Shown here: positions 9,816 through 21,449 of the stretch, piece after piece
Layout: each line of letters opens with the position of its first letter
Numbering within the stretch: the stretch's first letter is position 1
From: Closterium sp. Naga37s-1
Lineage: Eukaryota; Streptophyta; Zygnematophyceae; Desmidiales; Closteriaceae
Reading direction: 5' to 3'
NCBI GenBank assembly: GCA_947471745.1
Contig: CANJKZ010001109.1
Location: 4,765,001 to 4,829,000, forward strand
DNA: 64,000 nt
The notes under the pieces: generated by a model
Seen by the model: only the letters and a program-made list of their open reading frames with translations
What the model was told of the DNA's origin: nothing
Databases searched by the model: none
Translations under genes and position numbers: made by a program

Positions 9816-12298
9816 ATGATGGCGTCTCGCCTTCCTTATCGGTTACAATCCTCAGCGGTGCTCCTTGTTGCGACGATTACGCTACTGGTACCGCTAACCC
9901 TCCCTTTCATTCCGTCAGCTATATTCCCGCGAACTCCCCTCTCGTACCCGCACGGCACGCCGCGTTCCGCGCCGCAGCACCCGTCGTTTTTCGCGCGAGC
10001 CGATACCGGCCCAAACGCGACCCTGAAAGCCGGAGCGCGATGCTTGGGATACACGCTCTGGGACCGCGACCAAGGCGCGTCGAAGAACCCCGGGCCCTTC
10101 TGCGGCTCGGGTCTGCACTGCGTGTTCTTTAACGGAATCCCCGCTAAGAAACAGAGGAACGTGCATGGCATCGGACGATGCGTACCCGAGGGTCGAACGT
10201 GCCCTGAAAGTAAGAATTCCGGGAAAACCGGAGCGTGTGATGGGATGGAGGGAGAAATTGCGCGGGGGAGCGGGGGATAGGCGGGAGTGGGGATGAGTGA
10301 AGGGACATAGGCCGATTCGCGAAGGCGGGTGGAGGGGAAAGGGAGAGGAAGGAACGGGGATGGGTCGGGAGGGATTTTTGGGGAAAAGGGAAGGCCTCCA
10401 TACGCAACCTGATCCGTGGAATTTTTTCCTGGAAATTTTCTGGGAAATTTATTTGTTTCTTTCCGGTCGCGATTCTACGGATTTCTGGCGTTCATTCGCA
10501 TATCGGCTCATCATCTACTGCCTCCTTTCTTCAACAACCCCCTATCATGATCCACACAGCACAAGCACCACCAAGTGCAGTGTGAGAGACTGCACGCAAC
10601 GCCCGTTCCCCAGTCCTCTCCCTTCCCCTCCTCCCCTTCTCGGCCCCACTCCTGTCCGCCACACCTCCGCCTCACCTCCGCCTCACCTCCACCTTCCGCC
10701 CGATTGGGTGTGTTTCAAGAACTTACCATCCCACTAACTGCTATTATTCCCCTTCCCTTCATCCTGTCGTTTCCCCCTTACCTTCAACCCCTTCCCTACC
10801 GTCTACCAGATGTGACGAGCATCAAGTGCGTGAGCGACTGCATGGGGATGGACTATGTGCAGGGCCCGGACTGCGATTCCATCATGGAAAAATGGGTGTG
10901 CTACGCTGACGTGTGTGACCAGTGTTGGTAAGTTTTGAGACGTCTAAGAAACTCTACCAGACGTGACGAGCATCAAGTGCGTGAACGACTGCATGGGGAT
11001 GGACTATGTGCAGGGCCCGGACTGCGATTCCATCATGGAGAAATGGGTGTGCTACGCTGACGTGTGTGACCAGTGTTGGTAAGTTTTGAGACGTCTAAGA
11101 AACTCTACCAGACGTGACGAGCATCAAGTGCGTGAACGACTGCATGGGGATGGACTATGTGCAGGGCCCGGACTGCGATTCCATCATGGAGAAATGGGTG
11201 TGCTACGCTGACGTGTGTGACCAGTGTTGGTAAGTTTTGAGACGTCTAAGAAACTCTACCAGACGTGACGAGCATCAAGTGCGTGAACGACTGCATGGGG
11301 ATGGACTATGTGCAGGGCCCGGACTGCGATTCCATCATGGAGAAATGGGTGTGCTACGCTGACGTGTGTGACCAGTGTTGGTAAGTTTTGAGACGTCTAA
11401 GAAACTCTACCAGACGTGACGAGCATCAAGTGCGTGAACGACTGCATGGGGATGGACTATGTGCAGGGCCCGGACTGCGATTCCATCATGGAGAAATGGG
11501 TGTGCTACGCTGACGTGTGTGACCAGTGTTGGTAAGTTTTGAGACGTCTAAGAAACTCTACCAGACGTGACGAGCATCAAGTGCGTGAACGACTGCATGG
11601 GGATGGACTATGTGCAGGGCCCGGACTGCGATTCCATCATGGAGAAATGGGTGTGCTACGCTGACGTGTGTGACCAGTGTTGGTAAGTTTTGAGACGTCT
11701 AAGAAACTCTACCAGACGTGACGAGCATCAAGTGCGTGAACGACTGCATGGGGATGGACTGTGTGCAGGGCCCGGACTGCGATTCCATCATGGAGAAATG
11801 GGTGTGCTACGCTGACGTGTGTGACCAGTGTTGGTAAGTTTTGAGACGTCTAAGAAACTCTACCAGACGTGACGAGCATCAAGTGCGTGAACGACTGCAT
11901 GGGGATGGACTATGTGCAGGGCCCGGACTGCGATTCCATCATGGAGAAATGGGTGTGCTACGCTGACGTGTGTGACCAGTGTTGGTAAGTTTTGAGACGT
12001 CTAAGAAACTCTACCAGACGTGACGAGCATCAAGCGCGTGAACGACTGCATGGGGATGGACTATGTGCAGGGCCCGGACTGCGATTCCATCATGGAGAAA
12101 TGGGTGTGCTACGCTGACGTGTGTGACCAGTGCTGGTACAGCTGCGGGCGTGCGGCATGGGCGCGGGTGTTGTCATAGTAGCCTGCTTTAACTTGCACGC
12201 ACGTATTGACACAGACACAGATACGCGCGCAGACACTCAAGCACGTGCACGCATGCGCACACACGCGCACGCGCACACCTACACAACCATGCACGCAT

Positions 12299-12349
<51 letters not shown>

Positions 12350-12772
12350 AAAACAAAGTCATCCACCCAAATCTCCCCCTATCTCTCCCATACCCTTCCC
12401 TCCTCCCCCCTCCCACTACTTCGATTCTCAACTTCCATATCTCTTGTCATAGAAACAGAAATTTCTGCATCCATTCCTGCCGCTATCTCCGCAACTCCCA
12501 TGTGTTGTACCTCCCCACCCCTGCGTTTCACCTACCCATCCCTTCGTTTCACCTCCCCACCCCTGCGGTTCACCTCTCCACCCAGGCGCAAGATGTTCTA
12601 CAGTGACTACCACTGGCCCATACAGGAGGCTAGCATGTGCGAGCGCACGCAGGGACCGCCCTACCCCTGCCTCTCTGCCACCCAGTTGAATGCCTCCTGC
12701 CCTGCTTGCCTTTCGTACAAGCTGCCCACTCGAACATGCTTTGGTGAGGTTTTGTTTTTCTCTCTCCTCCTC

Positions 12773-12846
<74 letters not shown>

Positions 12847-13082
12847 TCCTCCTTCCCCAACCCTGACCACCCTAAATCTCATATAAAACCCTTCTCAATC
12901 CCCCTTTCCTCCTTCCCACCCGTATGGCTGCCATTTCAGTTCCAGATTCCTATTGCCCTAACCGTGGTTGTGCCAAGTCTTACTGCCTCAAGGTTTACAG
13001 GAAGGGGTGGACAATTTGTGGCAAGTGTGCTGCAGGCTATAAGAAGGTGAAGGGGGGGCAATGCATGCCTAGTAGGGCATAA
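9816..13082 (+). CDS. Secreted cysteine-rich protein, four exons with a nine-copy exon 2
   Basis: Function unknown. Inferred exons are 9816-10209, one copy of exon 2 (first copy 10810-10927), 12586-12743 and 12940-13082 (stop TAA). The total is 813 bp, 270 residues, with consistent phases at every junction (1, 2, 1). The start ATG at 9816 opens a hydrophobic signal-peptide-like segment ([16 protein letters not shown], about residues 16-31). An upstream in-frame ATG at 9780 is possible. The mature part has 22 Cys: five in exon 1, six in exon 2 (KC, DC, PDC, WVC, DVC, QCW), five in exon 3, six in exon 4, which has a YCPNRGC...YC...ICGKC pattern. Many disulphides and an extracellular site are inferred. 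Borders: donor A|GTAAGA, acceptor CTACCAG|AT, donor TG|GTAAGT, acceptor CCCAG|GC, donor TTTG|GTGAGG, acceptor TTTCAG|TT. I recognise no named family. Exon 2 occurs eight more times before exon 3. Confidence 0.72.
10810..12135 (+). repeat. Nine-copy tandem array of exon 2 (151-bp unit: 118-bp exon plus 33-bp spacer)
   Basis: Copies start at 10810, 10961, 11112, 11263, 11414, 11565, 11716, 11867 and 12018. Each is a 118-bp exon body preceded by CTACCAG and, in copies 1-8, followed by GTAAGT. The 33-bp spacer joins a donor-side intron start (GTAAGTTTTGAGACGTCTAA) to an acceptor-side intron end (CTCTACCAG). Copies 2-8 are almost identical. Copy 1 has a few differences (Ser for Asn). Copy 7 changes a Tyr codon to Cys. 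Copy 9 changes a conserved Cys codon to Arg and its donor reads GTACAG. Each copy enters in phase 1 and leaves in phase 2, and reads straight into TAA if the spacer is retained. Confidence 0.95.
12299..12344 (+). repeat. (CA)n microsatellite in intron 2
   Basis: Uninterrupted CA dinucleotides inside the intron between the exon-2 array and exon 3 of the Cys-rich gene. Long Cys-Val and His-Thr frames here are artefacts. Confidence 0.95.
12776..12846 (+). repeat. (CT)n(CA)n microsatellite in intron 3
   Basis: Compound dinucleotide repeat between exons 3 and 4 of the Cys-rich gene. Confidence 0.95.
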
Positions 13083-13262
13083 GGACGACAATTCTTTTTC
13101 AGGATATGTACAGATGTTTGGCTTGATTTAGAGCAGTGCATAAAAGGAGCATAAGTCAAACAGATACTGTGATGATGTCTGGACCTCCTGGACTGAGAAA
13201 GGCATACTTTTTGTACAAGAACAAATGCATTTCTACAAAATGAAACCCTTGGGATGTAAAAG

Positions 13263-13586
13263 TGTAAGGATTTTTTTGGCATTCCCTACTGCGTTCTTCA
13301 ACATCGCGTACAGCAACAGCCATTGTTCGTCCGTTACTGCTAACGGGGGCTTCGCCAACTTCGCGAGCATTATCTTACCAAACCATGCACTGCTGGCCTG
13401 GCCGAGTCGGTATGCTTCAGGACTAATAACCCGAACCTCGATGCCAGGCTAGCAGTAGCTAACTCGCATGCACCGCGCAACCGTTGCATGTTTTAGCACA
13501 TATTCGCTCATGCCTTCGCTCATACTTTGTACTCTTTCGACCACCTAGTGCAATCCTCGTTATCTCGTTAAATTGCACCCGTAACA
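13263..13586 (+). mobile_element. Solo LTR of a gypsy-type element
   Basis: 324 bp starting TGTAAGGA and ending CCGTAACA, flanked by a perfect 5-bp duplication AAAAG (13258-13262 and 13587-13591). It matches the LTR at 39406-39730, which is followed by a primer-binding site. No internal sequence follows, so this is a solo LTR, the usual product of LTR-LTR recombination. Confidence 0.82.
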
Positions 13587-13752
13587 AAAAGGCTATATTT
13601 GATTGTTTTTTACATCAATAATTGCATGTATTTTTTTTCCAAGAGAATGAGGGTTAACTGTTATGAGTGCAATTGAGTGAACGAACGAGAATTGCACAAT
13701 CGAAGCAGGAGTACAATGCGCGAAGGCATGAGCGAAAAATATATAGCGAAAC

Positions 13753-14720
13753 TGTTGGAAACGCAACCACACCGACTAAGTTAATCGGCTACGTCGACGC
13801 TGATCACGCTGGCGACTCCGACAATAGGCGCTCCCGCACCGGCTACATCTACCGCCTCGAACCTATCGGACCTATCTCTTGGCAGTCGAGCAAGCAGGAA
13901 TTAATTGCTCTCTCGTCAGCTGAAGCAGAATATATTGCACTCTGCTCAGCCACCAAGGAAGGACTCTATCTTCGCGAGCTGCTGGAAGAAGCGAAGTTAG
14001 CCGAGTTACCCAACTTTACCCTGTTCTGCGACAACCAGTCGGCAATTCGCATCGCCAACAAGAACGGCTTCGCGAACAGGACGAAACACATCGCCCTGCG
14101 ATATTTCTTCGTGAAGGACGAGATCGAGAAGGGAAGGCTCGAGCTGTCATACTGTCCCACGTCCGAGATGGCAGCTGACTACCTGACCAAGAAGCTCGGA
14201 AAGCAGAAGTTCGAATACTGCATGCTGCTGACTGGACAGAGCCACGTCAGCGACACTCCAGAAGCGAAGGGGAGTGTTGGAAACAATCGGTCCTAAGCGC
14301 CTCTGTCGTGTCGAAACACTAAGACACAAAAGAAACGAAGTATAACGAATCACCGGCGAGTCAACCCTCGGAGGTTGAAAGTAACTGTTGGAGGTTACGC
14401 GAAAGTCAAAGGTCAGCGACCTTTGACCTGACAAAGTACAGCGCGACAGCAAGGACAAACAACTGACTCGGTATTGAGCAGTTGCCCGAGTCGTCACTGT
14501 ATCGAACCGCAACAGCAATAGTAAAACGGTTATTAACTGTATCTCTTCGTATTCCTTGTACTCTTATAAAAGCTTGTATCTCTTTGTTTTAATCAACTTA
14601 CTTTGCCCTCACATACTAGCGCAAGGTGGTTCACAACTCTTTAATTAACGCTTCCGCTACTACACCAACTCTACCCAGAGTTCACCCCTGCAAAGATCCT
14701 AAGGGTTTTTCAGCCCAACA
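13753..14720 (+). mobile_element. Ty1/copia remnant (family 2) inside the gypsy LTR
   Basis: Parts seen: outer left end TGTTGGAAAC, copia RNase H region (SSAEAEYIAL, FCDNQSAI, RTKHIALRYFFVKDEI, ADYLTKKLG), a purine tract, and a 446-bp 3' LTR at 14275-14720 (TGTTGG...CCAACA). A perfect 5-bp duplication GAAAC flanks it (13748-13752, 14721-14725). Broken: most of the coding region is absent. It is unrelated in LTR sequence to the family-1 copia elements. Confidence 0.85.
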
Positions 14721-15112
14721 GAAACTACAGTGGTAACGGTAATGTGTAGAAAAATGGGGTGCGCGATGGGCCTAGTGCCGAAGTTGGGAAATGTCGAGGC
14801 GGAGGTCCGGAGCGCGGGTTACCAGCCGAACCGTGAGGTTGGGTCGCGTCGTGAACAGTGGCGGGAACAGTGTCGAGGTGAGTGTCGCGAGTGGTAACGG
14901 ATTACTGTTGGGTGCTGTTGGCGGGAACAGTGGTGTACGCGCTGAGCAGGGACGCGAAGTAAGGAGAAAGAAAGTAGGGACCCTATGCGAATTCGATGAG
15001 TGGCAAATGCTGTTCCCATGTGGTCGAGTCGTCGCACGTGGCTCGAATGAGTTGCTCCATGGTCTGGTTTGTCCGTCAGTCTTAGGGTGGTACGAAGAAC
15101 TAAACTGTAGTC

Positions 15113-18100
15113 TGTCAATTATATGCATGTTATATCTGTTTAGGCTGTAGTGGGGTAGCCAATGTAGGGTACAACCCCTTAGGGTTCTCATCCTTGTACC
15201 CAAACTTCCTCGATACTCAATCATCCCTACCAACCTACTCTAACATGGTATTAAGAGCACTTAGGTCTTAGGACCTAATTTCCTAGTGGGTCCACCGTTA
15301 ACTCTCATGTTTTAGGGTTTCCCCTACCTGTTGAGCTGCCCCACCCGTCGCGCCGCCCTGCTGGCCGCGCGACGCGCGTTTAATTTATCTTTTTTCTCGT
15401 CACGCCGCCCTAGGGCCCGGCCCCGCCCGTCGCGTCGCCTTAGGGCCTTCGCGCCGCCCACGGGAGCCAGTTGCGCTGCCCTGCTGGCAGCGCGCGACCC
15501 CGCCTGGCCCGTCGCGCACCTGTAGGGCACGCGAGCCGCCCTTCCCTGCCCGCCGCGCCGCCCCTTTTTGGCAGCGCGCGGCTCGGCCCCGCCCTCGCGC
15601 ACCCCTACGGCCCTCGTGCCGCGCTCTGACAGCCGATGCAGCCCCACCCTGCCCCAACGCCGCCCCTGGAGCAGCCGCCCCTGGACCCAGAGCAACCGCC
15701 CCTGGCTCCTGCAGCAGCCGCCCCTGGTGCAGCCGCCCCTGGACCCTCGAGCAGCCGCCCCTGGCCCCTGCAGCAGCCGCCCCTGGTGCAGCCGCCCCTG
15801 GACCCTCGAGCAGCCGCCCCTGGACCCAGAGCAGCCGCCCCTGGCCCCTGAAGCAGCCGCCCCTGGTGCAGCCGCCCCTGGACCCTCGAGCAGCCGACCC
15901 TGGACCCAGAGCAGCCGCCCCTGGCTCCTACAGCAGCCGCCCCTGGTGCAGCCGCCCCTGGACCCTCGAGCAGCTGCCCCTGGACCCTGAGCAACCACCC
16001 CTGGCCCCTGCAGCAGCCGCCCCTGGTGCAGCCGCCCCTGGACCCTCGAGCAACCGCCCCTGGACCCAGAGCAGCCGCCCCTGGCCCCTGAAGCAGCCGC
16101 CCCTGGTGCAGCCGCCCCTGGACTCCGTGCAGCCGCCCCTAGACTCCGCGACGCCACCCCTGGACCCGCGACGCCGCCCCTGGACCCCGTGCAGCCGCCG
16201 GCCGAGCGCCGGCCCTGCTCGCTCGGCGAGCGCCTGCTCTTCCCGCCACTGGAGAGCACCCGCCTTGTTTGCGCACTCCCTGCCTGCCAGCCTGCCTGCC
16301 TGCCCGCCATCCTGCCTGCCTGCCTGCCTGCCTGTCTGTCTGCCTGCCTGCCTGCCTACCTGCCTGCCGCGCCTGCTCTGCCCGCGTTGCTGCTGCTACT
16401 ACTGCCACTACCACTGCTACTGCTGCTACTGGCGGTGGCCAGATGCAGCTCCAGCGACGTCCGCGCGAGTCTCTCACGCCCCAGAAGCTTCGTGAGTGGT
16501 ACGCTAGTTGGGGTTGTAGTGGTAGCCGTCGTGGCGGTAGCCGTTGTGGCTATCGCCCTGGAGCTGGTCAGTCGGGAGCATCTGGCAGTGGCCAGCTGCA
16601 GCTGCAGCGGCGTCCGAGCGAGACACTTACGCCCCAGTAGCTTCGTGAGTGGTACGCTCAGAATAGAGGGTCTTTGAGTACCGTTCGTTGCCCGTACGTC
16701 ATTCGCACATGTGATCGGACTGGTCAGGCTTGCGGGACGCTTAGTCACACACAGTCCTGCTACTTCGCCCGACTGAGCGACGCCTGGCGTACCGAGTTTG
16801 GCGACGAGGCTGAGCTCCCCGACTGGGTGGAGCTGCTTGGGCAGAGGGTAGATATATTTGCTCTTGACTATGATGCTATTCTCACTGCCATGTATGCATT
16901 GCCTACTAGTTCTGACCGTGCCTGTTACCTGTGCGTACCGCCTGACCCAGGTATAGAGCCTGCTGCTCTCGGTGCTGGTGAGGCTGCTGCTCTAGGTGCT
17001 CGTGCGTCTCCTGCTCTAGGTGCTAGTGCGTCTCCTGCTCTAGGTGCTGGTGAGGCTGCTGCTCCAGGTGCTGGTCAGTCCGCTCTCTCTGGTACTGCGC
17101 CTGTTGAGGCCTTGTACACCTTCACACTTGACTCAGGTGCTTCCCGCTCCTTCTTTCGCGACAGCACCACCTTCACGCCGCTCAGCCGGCCGGTTCCAGT
17201 CTCCCTGGCAGACCCCTCTGGGGGTCCAGTCCTTGCGCACTCCTCCATGGTCCTGCCGTGTCCGGCGGTCCCGTCTGGCTCCCTGTCAGGTCTTCACCTC
17301 CCCTCGTTCTCTACGAACTTGGTGAGTGGTGCTGACCTCCAGGACCAGTGGGTTGACCACTTCACTCCTGGAGGTCAGCGCGTGACCCACTGTACGTGCT
17401 CCCGGACGGGCCGGCACCTGGCCACGTTTACCCGTGCGCTTGGCTCGAGTTTGTACACACTGACTACTGTGTCCCCTCAGGTCGCTGCGTCTGCGTCTGC
17501 GTCAGGTCAGCTAGCGGCCCCCTGCTCGTGTCGCGCTTTGTCACACCAGACCCTCCTTTGGCACCACCTTCTTGGTCACCCATCGGTGCAGCGCCTTCGT
17601 AGCATGCACCGCCGTGTCCTTGTCTCTGGTCTTTCCAGGGTTCTCCCTCCCCTCCCACCTTCGCCTGCTCCTCCCTGTCTTCCCTGTGTCGAGGGGCGGC
17701 AGCGCGCCGCTCCTCACTCCTCCTCGTTCCCTCCCACAGAGGCTCCCCCACAGACCCTCCACCTGGACGTGTGGGGCCCAGCGCGCGTCCGTGGACAGGG
17801 CCACGAGCGGTACTTCCTACTGGCCGTCGACGACTACACGCGTTACACGACGGTCTTCCCCTTGCAGCGCAAGGGGGAGGTCCCTGAGTTTTGATCCCTT
17901 GGATCCGCGCTGTTCGTCTCCAGCTCCGCGAGCGGTTCGGGAGGGACTTTCCTGTCCTGCGTCTGCACTCTGACAGAGGTGGTGAGTTCTCCTCAGACCT
18001 CTTGGCAGCCTTCTGTGCGGAGCACGGCATCCGCCAGACGTTCACGCTTCCGGCCTCTCCACAGCAGAATGGGGTTGCTGAGCGCCGCATTGGCTTGGTC

Positions 18101-19424
18101 ATGGAGGTCGCTCGTACCTCCATGATCCATGCGGCTGCCCCCCATTTTCTGTGGCCGTTTGCGGTCCGGTACGCCGCGCATCAGCTCAACCTCTGGCCCC
18201 GTGTCTCCTTGCCGAAGACCTCGCCCACACTGCTGTGGACGGGGAAGGTTGGCGATGCGTCGCGTTTCCGGGTCTGGGGTGCTCGTGCCTTTGTCTGCGA
18301 TACCACCACGGACAAGCTCTCAGCCCGCGCTGTTCCCTGTGTCTTCCTTGGCTTTGTCCCTGACGCGCCTGGTTGGCAGTTTTACCACCCCACCTCGCGC
18401 CGTGTCTTCCCCTCTCAGGACGTCACGTTCGACGAGTCGGTTCCCTTTTACCGTCTCTTCCCCTACCGCACTGCCCCTCTCCCCCCCCCCGCCGCTCTTC
18501 CTCGCTCTAGGTGCTCCCCAGGTAGACCCCCTCCCCGCTCCTGGTCCTGCTCCTTCAGGTGTGTCTCAGGTAGACCCTCCTCCCTTGACTGCGCAGGTTG
18601 AGGTCACTGGTGACTTAGGTCCTGCTGAGAGTGGTCCTGCTCGGGGTGCTGCTTCTGGGGGTGCTGAGCCTGGGGGTGCTGAGCCTGGGGGTGCGAAGCC
18701 TGGGGGTGCTGAGCCTGGGGGTGCGGAGCCTGAGGGTGCGGAGCCTGGAGGTGCTGAGCCTGAGTGTGAGGAGTCTGGGGGTGCTGCACCTGCGGGCGCT
18801 GAGGCGTCTGGTGAGCAGTCTCCTTGGAGCGGCCGTCTCCGTAGTCGCTCCGCTGGTGCCTCGCCGCTCCACTCTCGTCGTCGACTCCCTCTCTCCCCAC
18901 AGCAGCTGCGTGAGTGGTACGTTGGCCGTCAGGGTCGCGCTGCTGGAGCTAGGGGCCCTGCTGCGGGAGGTGCTGGAGCTGGTGACTCTGCTACTGGAGT
19001 TGTTTTTGCTGGAGGTTCTGAAGCTGCTGAGGGTGCTGGCGCTGGAGGTTCTGGAGCTGCTGGAGGTGCTGGCGCTGGTGGCGCTGGAGCTGGAGGTTCT
19101 GGAGCTGCTGAGGGTGCTGGCTCTGAGGGTTCTGAGTCTGCTGTTGCGCGGTCTCCTTGGAGTAGCCGCCTTCGTCCGCGTGTGCGTCTCACCTCACAGC
19201 AGCTGCACGACTGGTACGGTCGCCGTCAGGGTCGCGCTTCTGGAGCTCGGGGCTCTGCCGCTGGAGGTACTTCTGCTGACGTCACTGGAGCTGGGAGTGG
19301 TGCTGGTCCCGGAGGTGCTCGTACTGGGGGTACTGGAGCTGCTGGGGGTACAACCCCTTAGGGTTCTCATCCTTGTACCCAAACTTCCTCGATACTCAAT
19401 CATCCCTACCAACCTACTCTAACA
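15113..19424 (+). mobile_element. Ty1/copia element (family 1) inside the gypsy integrase, broken
   Basis: 5' LTR at 15113-15245 followed by a primer-binding-site-like TGGTATTAAGAGC. A long GC-rich leader with minisatellites follows, then a finger-like segment (CPYVIRTCDRTGQAC), protease (LDSGASRSFF), GAG-pre-integrase (LWHHLLGHPSVQ), integrase (LHLDVWGPARV, LHSDRGGEFSSD, QQNGVAERR) and the Gly/Ala/Glu-rich linker that precedes RT in this family. A partial 3' LTR is at about 19346-19424. The TAGTC duplication (15108-15112, 19425-19429) is perfect. Capsid and RT/RNase H regions are not recognisable. Broken, with several breaks. Confidence 0.87.
15640..16375 (+). repeat. Minisatellite and (CTGC)n tract in the copia leader
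   Basis: About 15650-16140 repeats units around GCAGCCGCCCCTGGACCCTC and GCAGCCGCCCCTGGTGCAGC. About 16287-16370 is a CTGC/CTGT tetranucleotide run. Long frames on both strands (Pro/Ala or Gly/Arg-rich) are explained by these repeats. Confidence 0.85.
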
Positions 19425-20440
19425 TAGTCGCGTGCCGAACGGCTGCCACAGGTTCCGCTATAAGTTGCTGGCGAATTTCGTGTTGTGGTTGCTGATGATT
19501 GCTGCTGGTATCCCGTGCAGTTGAACGACGGTGGAGATGAAGAGGCAGGCCGTTTCTTCGGCTGTGATCGATTTCTTGCAGGCTGCGAAGTGTGCCATTT
19601 TCGTCAGCCGATCGACGACGACCAGGATCGCGTCGTTCCCACTTGCCCCGGTCGGTAACCCTGTAACGAAGTCTATCGTCACCTGCTGCCAAACACGCTC
19701 TGGGGGTGGTATCGGCTGCAGCTGTCCTGCCGGCCGCTTTCGTGATGATTTCATGAGCTGGCAAGTGGGACACAATGCCACGTGTCGCTGCACGTCGGTC
19801 AGCATTTCGGGCCAGTAAAAATACCGCTGCAGCTGCTGCCGTGTTTTTTCTACTCCGAAATGGCCTGAGGTAACTCCGTCGTGTGCCTCCTGTAGTAGTA
19901 ATTCCCGTAGTAGTGTGTACCCCGGTACCTAGATGCGGTCGGTGCCGTGCGTGCTTACGAGAGAGCACTTCGAGCGGCGGTGCTTGTTTCGCTGAGAGAC
20001 GTCTACCCCCCCCCAAAATTGAGATAGTGGGGAAGCGAAGGTGTGGGTGCGGTCCGAGAAGAGATCGTAGGCTCTGAATACCAAATGTTATGAGTGCAAT
20101 TGAATGAACGAACGAGAATTGCACTATCGACGCAGGAGTACAATGAGCGAAGGCATGAGCGAAGAATATATAGCGAAACTACAGTGGTAACGGTAATATG
20201 TAGAAATATGGGGTGTGCGACGGGCCTAGTGCCGAGGTTGGGAAATGTCGAGGCGGAGGTGCGGAGCTCGGGTTACCAACCGAACCGCGAGGTTGGGTCG
20301 CGTCGTGAACAGTGGCGGAACAATGTCGAGGCGAGTGTCGCGAGTGGTAACTGATTACTGTTGGGTGCTGTTGGCGGGAACAGTGGTGCACGCGCTGAGC
20401 AGGGACGCGAAGCAAGGAATATGATTTTTCCTTAATGACA

Positions 20441-21375
20441 CACCCTGAGTGATTCGGGAAGGGCTCAAAATTGGCCCTTGAAGACACGGCTACCCATCAA
20501 TGTCAGCCAGGTTGCTAAAACCAGCCCTAAAATTGACAGATACTACGCCCGTGTATGGGAGGCGGAGAATTCACGAAAATGACTGCTTGTCAAGTTGGGA
20601 CTTTTGAGATGATATCGACAGCGTTTCTTGGTGTCAAGTCGAAATCACACCAGACCGGAAGCTTTGACATGGCTAAACATTATGGATGACATGTTCACCT
20701 TGCTTCGTGATACGCAGTGTGACTTCTGGGATGTCATCCCCCCGGACACGACCTGATGTGTGGGACTTCTGGCAATGTGGAGTGGTGCCTAGTCGCTCGG
20801 AGCCACCAGCCAACGGAAATTTTGTTCCAGTCTACCCTGCCCTGGCCTCAGGCTACAGTGTTTCTCGTACACCTACGTATGGGCAGCCGAGTTTCGGCTG
20901 CTTGAGGGAATTGAGATTCGAGAGATCCTCCACGCACTGTACCTTTTTTAGCATTTCCTAAGCCTGTCCCATTCATTCTCGCTCGAAACCCACCCACCAG
21001 TCCCATTAAGATATTCATCGCTCTGAAACCTTTTTGACCTCATCAGACCGCTCTGGAACGAACTTCATTGCGCTTCACGTCAGTGGAATCCAAGTGACAG
21101 AATACTGTGTAGGGTCATTCATTTCAGTTTAGCTTTTTTTTTTCCATGACGGCTATGATCAGCAGCATCCGTCCACAGCACACATTCGGTTCTTATTCCC
21201 TCTCACAATGATCCCATTGCTCCCTAGACTCCACCGCATTAGTGTGAGTACGATCCCTGCTCCCGTATAGCCCACACATAGCACCTCTCTCTATCCTAGA
21301 AAAGTAAGGAGCTGGACAAGGAGCTCCAAGCTCATTCCCGCCGCTATACGCTAAGAGCGTCGCATTCTTAAGTCC
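20441..21375. other. Intergenic between the gypsy nest and the channel gene
   Basis: Nothing recognisable. Open frames near 20686-20960 have no family signature. The right part presumably includes the promoter of the channel gene. Confidence 0.4.
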
Positions 21376-21449
21376 TACTTCTCTCTCTTCCGCTCCTCCT
21401 TCCCTCGCTCGTTCCTTCTATCTCTCTCCCATTCTCCATATGTCCTCTC
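21376..21449 (+). promoter_or_regulatory. Pyrimidine-rich leader before the channel start codon
   Basis: A dense CT run (TCTCTCTTCCGCTCC, TCTATCTCTCTCCC) directly upstream of the ATG at 21450. It resembles the TC-rich 5' leaders or Y-patch elements of plant genes. The role is inferred only. Confidence 0.3.

Larger units (their letters stand above)
13659..20440 (-). mobile_element. Ty3/gypsy element, broken, hosting two copia insertions
   Basis: A minus-oriented element of the same LTR group as 13263-13586. The right (5') LTR is about 20086-20440 (TGTTATGAG...AATGACA on the plus strand), with a primer-binding-site-like TTTGGTATTCAGAGCC next to it on the minus strand. The left (3') LTR starts at 13659 and continues beyond the inserted copia element to about 14965. 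Integrase pieces are visible on the minus strand at about 19458-19900 (CPTCQLMKSS, IDFVTGLP, VVVDRLTKMAHF) and 14970-15112 (SSYHPKTDGQT). Copia elements sit in the left LTR (13753-14720) and in the integrase (15113-19424). The element is broken, with several breaks. LTR copies differ by several per cent, so it is older than its guests. No target duplication found. Confidence 0.75.

Noticed and set aside
10810-12135. CRISPR-like regular repeat array
   Set aside because: The long part (118 bp) is the coding exon and the 33-bp spacers are also identical, so there are no unique spacers. The context is a eukaryotic spliced gene.
12109-12886. Cys-Val, His-Thr and Arg-Glu repeat frames
   Set aside because: Translations of CA and CT microsatellites in introns.
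15324-16310. 328-codon minus-strand Gly/Ala/Arg frame
   Set aside because: Antisense to the minisatellite leader of a copia element.
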